Shown here in pieces: positions 38,201 through 45,396 of a stretch of 64,000 nt of DNA. The notes beneath the pieces are model-generated. The model was not told where the DNA came from. It ran no database searches and saw only the letters and a list, made by a program, of their open reading frames with translations. The DNA lies in the NCBI GenBank assembly GCA_023386835.1, contig JAEWIY010000107.1, forward strand, positions 1 through 64,000, given 5' to 3'. This stretch comes from Verrucomicrobiota bacterium (GTDB lineage Bacteria; Verrucomicrobiota; Verrucomicrobiia; Opitutales; Opitutaceae). How positions within the stretch are numbered: position 1 is the stretch's first letter; every line of letters begins with the position of its first letter. The position numbers and the translations under genes are program-made.

Positions 38201-38716
38201 GCCCGGACGTTCTTCGGACGGGTGTTCAACCACCCGCATGTCGTGTTCACCGAGGAGATGCTGCAGCCGGAACGGCAGGACGTCTCCGTCTTCGTCGACG
38301 GCATGGACAACATCTGCGAAACGCACCGGCGGGTGGCGCAGAGCTACTTCGACGATGGCACGATCGAGCTGGCGTGTCCGCCGCTGCGGGCGCTGTTGCA
38401 CATCATGGCGGGCCGGCCTGACGTTGGCCCGGGTCTCGATTCACCAGAGCTGCGCAGCATGTTCACGGCTGAGGCGATGCTGGCGAGCGATTGGTACGCG
38501 GCGCGGCTGGAGGCCAAACAGCAGGCGGACCTCGACCGGTGGAATCGTCACGTGCACTCGCTCGAGTTTATCCTCGAGCAGCCGACGCATGCGGACGTGA
38601 TCAAGCGGCTCAAGTTGCCGGAGCGGCTGGTCGCGGCGCGCGCCGAGCGTGACCGGGTAGCGACGGAGGACTACCGGCAGTCGCTCGTCGGAACGATCGG
38701 CCGGCAGCCGTTGTGA
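35294..38716 (+). CDS. PPi-type phosphoenolpyruvate carboxykinase-like protein
   Basis: A 1,140-residue soluble protein (ATG at 35294; the frame opens at 35207). It does not match GTP- or ATP-PEPCK outright, but size and features fit the diphosphate-dependent PEPCKs described from Entamoeba and Propionibacterium: a phosphate-loop motif VSGGGKSEISKAI at about residues 475-487, HPGNELKCDNRKL, and long conserved Arg/Lys/His-rich blocks (FYLRP-type FTYLRPSGYKVH, VFVADFERDMDQV). The reaction would be oxaloacetate plus PPi to PEP plus CO2 and phosphate, or the reverse. I place it by memory of the family, not by a search; an unrelated large enzyme is possible. It converges with the amidohydrolase gene with a 1-base gap. 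Confidence 0.55.
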   Translation: MSSSDSNLPAEDLRHAILLRLGLAGCSMGPGSGTSWTGLTAPIFARHREMTRLMVDRYAPVDGRIQHFLNQYLADIGPAPSLPLRTLVLDQPGLARELSLPDRSDSVDSPLLKSYRLRNGVLHNPAKDRRTTQGVFHIAEGGLPIPDDKLAVPKKAFFKMLELAFQPPRELMRLPYTASWPEPAEVFASLLLRPLVVPEVPGFITAKRMETRFFAPGSLVSNLDFVEAIFGNAGDPYLPDNDAALDLDGWTGHTGCVVLAPHLVTVPKIVLGLPHWDLATPRERRDGMCWKTEDELYNGGSAFKLCARDSRGVVVTIIADNYYGYCKKEVKTQISYAANLYGLAEEEHAGGALVYPAYDLGEEFSGSVHVQQRGHSMEEVSRLYSQWLDLRPEGFAVDREYPDVIYVPEDVAFDVSSQRVVWTHHGQEQSLPLRAGFTYLRPSGYKVHLEQPPGRSDWELIGTVAEGTLCHKPCTVSGGGKSEISKAISDAILPGPVFVADFERDMDQVAHILARDYTDRFRDPARRGVDQRPILSSERSLGSVIKLLTPADRDYSDEYNAWLASIPQYLKEIVYVVKRHYRASWGDGWRDHFSVDIINGHPGNELKCDNRKLVASYLRVGYQPDGSWRVFGLREDFHPAMKVQMEDDITASVVVPAATLPPFSSEQTHQATAYKFVQNCERRLFQRPDEAIHRGYDKQTERDVAQPGNFLSNFEPLTRVDAREMLADAMGFNRFTAPMRALVRSAALVPEGPKYFVSSAHPRIVDGKPSKNPRYLQLRPDLVDPRSVHIARMATRLHRRLEAEAPVYTPVDAVVPGRRNNPPEAAARIRSLAVYSPIHYLELPELFMEFISSMTGKSPSTTGAGSEGALTKGPFNALPAIIDLNAALVSYLLTGHAAFVSAAGYVGPQVRVDHDVSLLVPEVWCRMTAAERDPKFLIGEGYLEKCQDFEYEGRRILASRLGYRITAKFARTFFGRVFNHPHVVFTEEMLQPERQDVSVFVDGMDNICETHRRVAQSYFDDGTIELACPPLRALLHIMAGRPDVGPGLDSPELRSMFTAEAMLASDWYAARLEAKQQADLDRWNRHVHSLEFILEQPTHADVIKRLKLPERLVAARAERDRVATEDYRQSLVGTIGRQPL

Positions 38717-38717
38717 G

Positions 38718-39974
38718 CTAGGGTGGGTAGTTTTCGCCCGGATACACCACGCCGTCGATCAGCGTCGCAAGGCAGTGCGTGGTGTATTCCAGCGGGTCGC
38801 CGTCGTAGAGCGCGAGGTCAGCTTCCTTGCCGACTTCGATTGAGCCGGTTTGTTCGGCCAGCCCGAGCAGTTGGGCGGGCGTCAGCGTGATCGCGGTGAT
38901 GGCGGCGTCGTAAGGCAGCCCGTGTGCGGCTGCGATCGCGGCCTCAAAGAGGATCACGCGGGTCTTGGGCACGTAGGCTTCGAAGCCGCTCGGGATCGCG
39001 AAAGGAATGGCTGCGGCGTGCAGTTTCGCCGCCGTGGTTCGGCTGAGGTTCTCCGTTTCTTCGGTCGCGCGGGCCATGGTCGGGTGCAGAACGACGGGGC
39101 AACCTGCGGCTTTGATCTCGTCCAGCACGAGCGGGGCGTCGGAGGCGCCATCCAGCACCAGCTTGAGCTTAAATTCCCGCGCCAGGCGCAACGCCGAGAT
39201 GATGTCCTGCGCGCGGTGTGCGGTCGCCAGCACGGGCACTTCGCCGGAGAGCGCGCGGCTCAGCTCCTCCATCCCGAGATCCAAGGGCGGGCGCTTCGTC
39301 GTGTCCGGCAGTTTTCGCTTGGTATTGTACTCCCGAGCCTTGATCAGCTCGGCGCGCAGCATGGCGACTGCGCGGGCGCGCGAACCGGGCGCTTTTCCTT
39401 TTTCGTCGGTGACGCCGCCTTTGCCGAAGGTGACGGCCAGCATCGAACCGGAAGCAACGAGGTCCGCATCGGCGGTGCGGCCATGCAGTTTGAACACCGC
39501 AGTTTGGCCGGGGACGAGCGTACCGGGGGCAGGTCCGGTGTTGATGGTCGTCACACCGAAGGAACGCAGATGCGCGACCAGCTCGTCGCGGGGATTGTAG
39601 GCGTCGAGCGCACGCAGGGCCGGCTGGATGGGCGCTGACTTGTCGAGCGCGTCCTGGTCCTCGCGCTGGTTGAGCATCCCAGACAGACCGACGGTCGAGC
39701 GCGCATCGATCAAACCGGGCAGCACCACGGCGGCCTGGAGCACCGTCGCATGGGGCGGTGTTTCCATCGTGTCAGCCGGACCGACGGCTGAGATGCGGCC
39801 ATCGGAAACAACGATCATGCCGTCGTGTATCGCCGGGCCGGAGACCGGGTTAATTAATCCGGCTCGAATGACAATGGGGCCGGGTTGGGCGGCCACGGCG
39901 TTGAGGCTGCCGGCGAGCAGGGCTAGCGGTCCCAGCGCCCGGAGCATCCAAGAGCGAAAAGTCGGCGTTTTCAT
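38718..39974 (-). CDS. Exported amidohydrolase-like protein lacking the HxH motif
   Basis: A 418-residue protein with a signal peptide (LRALGPLALLAGSLNAVAA). It has the amidohydrolase/imidazolonepropionase fold: an N-terminal beta-sandwich (IVIRAGLINPVSGPAIHDGMIVVSDGRISAVGP), a TIM barrel and the C-terminal GSIEVGKEADLALYDGDPLE. The metal motif that should be HxH after LPGLID reads ARS, while His residues remain in ATAHRAQD and VLHPTM. It probably is catalytically changed or inactive. It directly follows a paralogue with intact HSH; stop and start are adjacent, so the two form one operon and may work as a pair. Confidence 0.85.
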   Translation of the reverse strand: MKTPTFRSWMLRALGPLALLAGSLNAVAAQPGPIVIRAGLINPVSGPAIHDGMIVVSDGRISAVGPADTMETPPHATVLQAAVVLPGLIDARSTVGLSGMLNQREDQDALDKSAPIQPALRALDAYNPRDELVAHLRSFGVTTINTGPAPGTLVPGQTAVFKLHGRTADADLVASGSMLAVTFGKGGVTDEKGKAPGSRARAVAMLRAELIKAREYNTKRKLPDTTKRPPLDLGMEELSRALSGEVPVLATAHRAQDIISALRLAREFKLKLVLDGASDAPLVLDEIKAAGCPVVLHPTMARATEETENLSRTTAAKLHAAAIPFAIPSGFEAYVPKTRVILFEAAIAAAHGLPYDAAITAITLTPAQLLGLAEQTGSIEVGKEADLALYDGDPLEYTTHCLATLIDGVVYPGENYPP

Positions 39975-39975
39975 G

Positions 39976-41313
39976 TCAGTCGGCGAGTCCGTGAGCGGAG
40001 GATCCGAAGCAACAGAGATAGTGGCGGCGGGGTTCACCGGCACCGGGACCGCCTTCGGCCCAGAGACGGTCGGTCGGCCGATCTCGATCGAATGTCAGCT
40101 GGCCCTCGATCCACGTCTGCAGCACCTGCGTGTAAACGCTGAACGGATCGCCGGAGAGCAGGATGAAGTCAGCATCCTTCCCCACTTCGAGCGTGCCCAG
40201 GCGGTCGCCGAGTCCGAGAAGACGGGCATTGTTCACGGTCAATCCGGCGAGTGCTGCCTCGCGGCTCATGCCGCCGCGAACCGCGAAGGCAGCGGAACGC
40301 AGGAACAGCCGCGAATCGCAGATCGGGTCGTCGGTGTGAAAACCCACACGCACGCCGGCGCGTTCGAGCACGGCTCCGGTTTCAAATCGCATGTCGCGGG
40401 CCTCAAGTTTTCCACCCGGGCTGTCGACAACGATGATCGAACATCCCAGCACGTCGGCCGCGGCGATCTCGTCGGGAATTTTCCAGCCTTCGCTGACGTG
40501 GTGCAGCACCACCTTGAAGCCGAACTCCCGTTGTAGTCGCAGGACGGTGACAATGTCGTCGTGGCGGTGCGTGTGGTGCTGCACGACGCGAACTCCATCG
40601 ATCGCCTCGAGCACCGCCTCGAGTCCGAGGTCACGGGGCGGCAGTTTGTCGGCATCAGCTCCGGCGCGCTCAACCTTGGCCCGGTACTCCAGGGCTTTGA
40701 TGAACGTTTCGCGAACCAGCGCGGCGGAACGCGCACGGGTGCCGGGAAACTGCGCCAGCGTGTCCTGACGCTGGGAATTGGTGCCGTTGGCCATCTTTAA
40801 GCCTCCGGCCACGCGTCCGTCGGGCAGCAGGATGAGCTGACCCTCGATCGTGTTTACGTCACGAAGCTTCAGATACAGTGTTTGCCCGCTGATGAGATGG
40901 CCCGAGCCCGGCATGACGTTCACGGTCGTAATGCCGCCCGCGCGCGCTTTCTGGATCGAAGCGTCGCGGACGTCGACCGCATCCAGCACGCGTACCTCGG
41001 GTTGAATCGGGTGGCTGTTATCCGCGCCAAACCCGGGCCAGCCGCCGATGTGGGAATGTGAATCGATCAGACCGGGCATGAGCACCCGACCGGTGACGTC
41101 GTGGATCTCGGCATTTTCCGGGATCGGCGTGGTGTCGGAGGGTCCGATCGCGATGATCCGGCCGTGCTGCACGATCAGGGTGCCGGATTCGATGGCCGGG
41201 CCGGAGATCGGTAGCAGATGCGCTCCGCGAAAGGCGATGGGATGCTCTTGTGCAACGAGGCTGCTGAAGCTGGCAAAAAGAAGGGTAAGCCAGCCGGTGA
41301 CCCGGAGAAGCAT
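39976..41313 (-). CDS. Exported metal-dependent amidohydrolase
   Basis: A 445-residue secreted hydrolase: signal peptide LRVTGWLTLLFASFSSLVAQ, beta-sandwich GAHLLPISGPAIESGTLIVQHGRIIAIGPSD, the HxH metal motif in LMPGLIDSHSHIGGWPG, further metal His in VVQHHTHRHDDIVT and VVLHHVSEG, and Asp in GVRVGFHTDDPI. The family includes imidazolonepropionase-like and Xaa-Pro dipeptidase-like enzymes; the substrate is unknown. First gene of a tandem pair with the HxH-less paralogue. Confidence 0.9.
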   Translation of the reverse strand: MLLRVTGWLTLLFASFSSLVAQEHPIAFRGAHLLPISGPAIESGTLIVQHGRIIAIGPSDTTPIPENAEIHDVTGRVLMPGLIDSHSHIGGWPGFGADNSHPIQPEVRVLDAVDVRDASIQKARAGGITTVNVMPGSGHLISGQTLYLKLRDVNTIEGQLILLPDGRVAGGLKMANGTNSQRQDTLAQFPGTRARSAALVRETFIKALEYRAKVERAGADADKLPPRDLGLEAVLEAIDGVRVVQHHTHRHDDIVTVLRLQREFGFKVVLHHVSEGWKIPDEIAAADVLGCSIIVVDSPGGKLEARDMRFETGAVLERAGVRVGFHTDDPICDSRLFLRSAAFAVRGGMSREAALAGLTVNNARLLGLGDRLGTLEVGKDADFILLSGDPFSVYTQVLQTWIEGQLTFDRDRPTDRLWAEGGPGAGEPRRHYLCCFGSSAHGLAD

Positions 41314-41487
41314 GGGCGCGGACGCTACGTGACGGTGCCGGCGCGTACAAGGTCCATGTGGCGCCAGCCCGCGACGCGGATCACAGATCCGGTTGGGTGT
41401 GAGTCACGAGCAAACGCACGCGGCCAGCGTGCGCCTTGCGTTTGGGCGTGTCTCTCGGCTGCGATCTGCCAAACTCGATTGCACCCC

Positions 41488-41880
41488 ATGAGCGCCGCTT
41501 CCCCTGACGTGGCACTGTCCGAACTCGGGCAGATCGCCTTCACTGTTCGCGACGTGGCTGAATCTACGCGCTTTTTCCGCGACGTGCTGCGACTGCCCTT
41601 TCTCTTCGCGGCGGGTGAAAACCTGGCCTTTTTCCAAGCCGGAACGACGCGGCTCATGCTCACCCTGCCGCAAGGCGCCGGGACGGTCGGCCAGAACTCG
41701 GTGCTCTATTTCAAGGTGGCCGACATCCACGCGGCGCACGCTGCGGTGGTGGCGCGTGGTGCTCGCGACGAGCGTGGTCCGGCGCTGGCGGCGAAGCTGC
41801 CGGACCATGAGCTCTGGCTCGCCTTTATCCGTGACCCGGACGGTAACTTGATTGGTTTGATGAGCGAAGTTCGATCCTGA
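41488..41880 (+). CDS. VOC-superfamily (glyoxalase-like) protein
   Basis: A 130-residue protein from the ATG at 41488 (MSAASPDVALSELGQIAFTVRDVAESTRFF). One vicinal-oxygen-chelate domain: the strand IAFTVRDVAEST with FFRDVLRLPFLF, and the C-terminal DHELWLAFIRDPDGNLIGLM, where the Glu/His metal ligands normally sit. Members include glyoxalases, dioxygenases and antibiotic-binding proteins; which one cannot be said. Its stop overlaps the FKBP start (TGATG), so the two are coupled. Confidence 0.85.
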   Translation: MSAASPDVALSELGQIAFTVRDVAESTRFFRDVLRLPFLFAAGENLAFFQAGTTRLMLTLPQGAGTVGQNSVLYFKVADIHAAHAAVVARGARDERGPALAAKLPDHELWLAFIRDPDGNLIGLMSEVRS

Positions 41881-42383
41881 TGAAACGTGTTCTAAGCATC
41901 CTTGTGTTGGTGGCGGTGGCGGGCGGCGCGATCTGGTGGCTGGCGGTGAAACGTCCGGCGGATTTGGCGGCCGCGGCGCAGCGGGAGCAGGAGGCGAACG
42001 AGGCTGCTTTGAGCACGCAGCGCGAAGCCATGTTCGGCGCCGAGGCGCTGGCCGCGGACGTGCAATGGCGGCCGACCGGGCTCGGGTTTCGGATCGAGAA
42101 CGAAGGTGAAGGGCCCAAGCCAACCGTCGGTACGCGCGTGCGGATGAACTATCGCGGCCGCTTGCGCGACGGCACGGTGTTTGATCAGTCGAAGGAACCG
42201 GTGGTTTTTGCCGTTGGCCAGATGGTGCCCGGCATGAACGCGGCCGCGATGATGCTCGGAGCCGGTGGCAAGGGGACCTTTTTCATCCCACCGGCGCTTG
42301 GTTATGGCCGTCGTGCGGCCGGGCCGATCCCGGCCAACTCGGGCCTGATCTTCGAGGTCGAGGTTCTGGCGCTGAACCCGTGA
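41880..42383 (+). CDS. FKBP-type peptidyl-prolyl isomerase, membrane-anchored
   Basis: A 167-residue protein: an N-terminal membrane anchor (VLSILVLVAVAGGAIWWLAV), a charged helix, then an FKBP domain (TVGTRVRMNYRGRLRDGTVFDQSKEPVVFAVGQMVPGMNAAAMML, PPALGYGRRAAGPIPANSGLIFEVEVL). It speeds cis-trans isomerisation of Xaa-Pro bonds, probably in the periplasm. The DGTVFDQS, GYG and IPxNSxLIFEVEL signatures are present. It starts inside the stop of the VOC gene. Confidence 0.93.
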   Translation: MKRVLSILVLVAVAGGAIWWLAVKRPADLAAAAQREQEANEAALSTQREAMFGAEALAADVQWRPTGLGFRIENEGEGPKPTVGTRVRMNYRGRLRDGTVFDQSKEPVVFAVGQMVPGMNAAAMMLGAGGKGTFFIPPALGYGRRAAGPIPANSGLIFEVEVLALNP

Positions 42384-42392
42384 GTCGCGCGG

Positions 42393-42542
42393 TTACCGGC
42401 GGCGCAGGGAGCGCTTGAACTTGTCGGGTCCGCAACCGCCGCAACTCGAGCCGCCCTTGCGGGAAAAGGCGGTTCGCAGCAGCGCCACCACGGCGATCGC
42501 GACGATCGAGAGAGCCACCACAGTCTGCCAGTTGGCGTTCAT
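42393..42542 (-). CDS. FeoB-associated Cys-rich membrane protein
   Basis: A 49-residue protein starting at the ATG at 42542. It has one membrane helix (TVVALSIVAIAVVALLRTAF) followed by a Cys/Gly segment (GSSCGGCGPDKFK) and a basic tail. Small proteins with this layout are known immediately downstream of feoB in many bacteria and are thought to act with the Feo system. It lies 14 bases after the feoB stop. Confidence 0.8.
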   Translation of the reverse strand: MNANWQTVVALSIVAIAVVALLRTAFSRKGGSSCGGCGPDKFKRSLRRR

Positions 42543-42556
42543 CTTGGCGGGTTAGA

Positions 42557-44707
42557 TTAATAGCCCAAGGCGCGACCGCCTTGGTACACGATAAAGCAGA
42601 CGACCCAGGCGAACCCGGTCATGTAAACGAGCTGGAACAGCGGCCAGCGCCACGAGTTTGTTTCACGCCGCACCACCGCGAGTGTGCTGATGCACTGCAT
42701 CGCGAATACGTAGAAGATCATCAGCGTCAGGCAGACGAGGGGCGTGAACAGCGGCCGACCATCGGGCCATGTCGCGGCCACCAGGGCGTCGCGCAACGGC
42801 GTGGTGTTCTCCTCGTCCTCCTCGACGTTGAAGATGACGCTCATTGCACTGACGAACACCTCGCGCGCGGCCAGCGAGCTGACCAAACCGATGCCGATCT
42901 GCCAGTCGAACCCCAGCGGGCGGATGGCGGGTTCCAGGGCGTGGCCGGCCTGACCGGCGAAACTCTGCGCGATCTGCTCGGCGGGCGTCGCGTCGTCGCC
43001 AGCTTTCGGATACGCCGTGAGCGCCCAGAGCACGATCGAGATGGCGAGGATGATCGTTCCGGCGCGCTTGAGGAACAGCCCCGCGCGCTCGAGCATCTGC
43101 CAGACCACGTCCTTGAGGCGGGGCAACCGGTACGGCGGCAGCTCCATGATCATCAGCGGCGGCGCTCCCTTCAGCAGCGTGCGCTTGAAGAGCCAGGCGA
43201 AGCCAAAGGCGCCCACTGTGCCGAGCAGGTACATCAGCAGCATCAGGCCAACCTTGGAGACGATCGGCACGTCCTGGTTCGGGAACAACGCGGCGATCAG
43301 CAGCAGGTACACCGGCAATCGCGCGGAGCAGCTCATGAACGGCGCGACGAGAATGGTGACGAGACGATCCTTGTGATCCTCGATCGTGCGGGCCGACATG
43401 ATTCCCGGGATGGCGCAGGCATAGGAGCTCAGCAGCGGGATGAACGATTTCCCGTTCAGCCCCACTTTGCTCATCAAGCGGTCCATGATGAACGCGGCTC
43501 GAGACATGTAGCCGGTGCTCTCCAGCAGGCCGATGAAGAAAAACAGAATCAGGATCTGCGGCAGGAAGACAATGACACCCCCCACCCCGGCGATCGCCCC
43601 ATCGGTGAGCAGGTCGCGCAGATCACCCTCCGGCATCACCGCCTTCACCGCGTCGCCCAGGCCGGCGCCCTGTTCCTCGATGATACCCATCGGATATTCG
43701 GCCAGCGGGAAGATGCTGAGGAAAAGCAGGGTCAGGATACCGCCGAGCACCGCCCAGCCCCAGATCGGGTGCGTCACCACGGCATCAATACGATCGCTCG
43801 TGCTGGTCTTGAGCACGGTGGAGCCGCGTTGGACAATGCCTGAGGTCAGCTCCGCGATCGCGTCGTACCGCGCGCCGACCAGCGTGGCGGACCAGTCGGT
43901 GCCCTCGCGCTGCCACCGCTCTTTCCAAGAGTCGAGAATCGTGTGAGTGGGCGCGCTGAGCGGCTGTGAACCGGCCACGCGCAACGGGTCCTGATCCGTC
44001 AGCAGGAGCAACGCCTCGGCGCGCGCGATCAGCGGCGGTTTGCGATCGTTGTCCTGCAACGAAGCCTGCAACTCCGACACGGCGGGAGCGATCGGCGCCG
44101 GCACGACCCAGCGGTGGCGCGGCAACGGCAGATCCGACCGGCTCATGGCGACCTTCAGCTCGATGATGCCCTTGCCGTGGGCCGCTTCGCAGGGAATCAC
44201 CGGGATGCCCAACTCATGCTCAAGCCGCGCTGTCCGGATCTGCAGACCCGCGGCTTCCGCGAGGTCCATCATGTTGACCACGAGGATGGCGGGTCGCCCG
44301 AGGTCGAGGATCTGGTGAACCAGGTACAGGTTCCGCTCCAGATTGGAGGCGTCGACGATGCAGATGACCCGGTCCGGCGTCGGCGTGTCGGGGCGTCGGC
44401 CAAGCAGCACGTCGCGCGTCACCGCCTCGTCAGGCGAGCGGGCGGCCAGCGAGTAGGTTCCGGGCAGATCGATCACGGTCATCGCCTGGCCGTGCTGCGA
44501 AAACGCCGTGCCGGTCTTTCGCTCGACCGTCACGCCCGGGTAGTTGCCCACCTTTTGTTTCAGGCCGGTCAGCGCGTTGAAGAGGGTCGACTTGCCGCAA
44601 TTCGGATTGCCCACGAGGGCGTAAACCGGATGCCGGGCCGGCAGCTTGACGTGCGCGGGCGTGGTGGCGGACGGCTGCACGCGGGGAGACGGGGACACTT
44701 CTGACAT
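42557..44707 (-). CDS. feoB: Ferrous iron transport protein B
   Basis: A 716-residue inner-membrane Fe2+ importer with an N-terminal GTPase. G1 is GNPNCGKST (residues 33-41), then DLPGTYSLA (G3), NMMD (G4) and the helical GDI-like part, followed by about eight membrane helices with two gate repeats (GLLESTGYMSRAAFIMDRLMSKVGLNGKSFIPLL, SCSARLPVYLLL). It follows the two feoA genes and precedes the Cys-rich small protein. Iron-dependent regulation is expected, but I see no clear Fur box upstream. Confidence 0.97.
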   Translation of the reverse strand: MSEVSPSPRVQPSATTPAHVKLPARHPVYALVGNPNCGKSTLFNALTGLKQKVGNYPGVTVERKTGTAFSQHGQAMTVIDLPGTYSLAARSPDEAVTRDVLLGRRPDTPTPDRVICIVDASNLERNLYLVHQILDLGRPAILVVNMMDLAEAAGLQIRTARLEHELGIPVIPCEAAHGKGIIELKVAMSRSDLPLPRHRWVVPAPIAPAVSELQASLQDNDRKPPLIARAEALLLLTDQDPLRVAGSQPLSAPTHTILDSWKERWQREGTDWSATLVGARYDAIAELTSGIVQRGSTVLKTSTSDRIDAVVTHPIWGWAVLGGILTLLFLSIFPLAEYPMGIIEEQGAGLGDAVKAVMPEGDLRDLLTDGAIAGVGGVIVFLPQILILFFFIGLLESTGYMSRAAFIMDRLMSKVGLNGKSFIPLLSSYACAIPGIMSARTIEDHKDRLVTILVAPFMSCSARLPVYLLLIAALFPNQDVPIVSKVGLMLLMYLLGTVGAFGFAWLFKRTLLKGAPPLMIMELPPYRLPRLKDVVWQMLERAGLFLKRAGTIILAISIVLWALTAYPKAGDDATPAEQIAQSFAGQAGHALEPAIRPLGFDWQIGIGLVSSLAAREVFVSAMSVIFNVEEDEENTTPLRDALVAATWPDGRPLFTPLVCLTLMIFYVFAMQCISTLAVVRRETNSWRWPLFQLVYMTGFAWVVCFIVYQGGRALGY

Positions 44708-44709
44708 GC

Positions 44710-44961
44710 TCAGTTCCCCGGGGTTTGCTGCGCCTCGACCAGCACGTGCTCGGCTTCGGACCGCCGCAGAGTTAACGAATAGCCGCGGACTCGAATTTCC
44801 AAAGGATCACCCAACGGGGCGGCGCGCACGAGCGTCACTTGCACGCCGGGCAACAGACCCATTTCGCGCAGGCGCAGGAAAACGGCGCCGGCCTTCGGGT
44901 ATTCGCGAAGGATGGCGGTGCTGCCGATTGGCAGCTTGGACAGCGGAAGGGTCGCTGCCAT
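44710..44961 (-). CDS. feoA: FeoA-domain protein 2
   Basis: An 83-residue SH3-like FeoA protein from the ATG at 44961 (MAATLPLSKLPIGSTAILREYP). The REMGLLPGVQVTLVRAAPLGDPLEIRVRGYSLTLR stretch is the family core. FeoA docks to FeoB and supports Fe2+ uptake. It starts in the stop of the first FeoA gene (TGATG) and ends 2 bases before feoB. Confidence 0.9.
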   Translation of the reverse strand: MAATLPLSKLPIGSTAILREYPKAGAVFLRLREMGLLPGVQVTLVRAAPLGDPLEIRVRGYSLTLRRSEAEHVLVEAQQTPGN

Positions 44962-45224
44962 CAGCGCTGCCCGCGGTGTTCCACGAGAATCTGGCTCGCG
45001 GCACCATGGCTCAGCGCGATGCGCTGCCCATTGATCTGGCAAATGATGGTGGATCGTCCCGAAACCTTGGTCACCAGCGTCGATTCACCCAAACCCAGTT
45101 CACGGACGCGCTGGCGGAAACTCCCCTCACCGCCCAGCTCACAAACCCGTCCCGTCGCTCCCTCCGGCAGCTGACACAGCGGCAGGCGGTCGACGGCTTG
45201 AGCAGACTCGGACGCGGGCGACAT
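44961..45224 (-). CDS. feoA: FeoA-domain protein 1
   Basis: An 87-residue FeoA-domain protein from the ATG at 45224 (MSPASESAQAVDRLPLCQLPEGATG); a TTG at 45263 is an alternative. The core VRELGLGESTLVTKVSGRSTIICQINGQRIALSHGAAS fits FeoA. It is the first gene of the operon feoA-feoA-feoB-Cys-rich protein. Two FeoA copies in one operon are known in several phyla; the roles may differ. Confidence 0.87.
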   Translation of the reverse strand: MSPASESAQAVDRLPLCQLPEGATGRVCELGGEGSFRQRVRELGLGESTLVTKVSGRSTIICQINGQRIALSHGAASQILVEHRGQR

Positions 45225-45396
45225 GACGTGCCGACAATGACTGAGACTGAGTTTCACTGTCAACCGAGGTTGATCGAGAACTGGGTGGGGTTTTTACACA
45301 CGCCAGAGTCGGCGGAGGGCCTGCGGGACGGCACGGGTTTGCCAGCCCCGGCCCCGCGGGCTTGCGTGGGGCTCCGCCCGCCGATTTTAAAGCCCC

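Noticed and set aside
45225..45396. Fur box upstream of the feo operon
   Set aside because: No convincing 19-bp Fur palindrome; only a loose TGAGACTGAG stretch.
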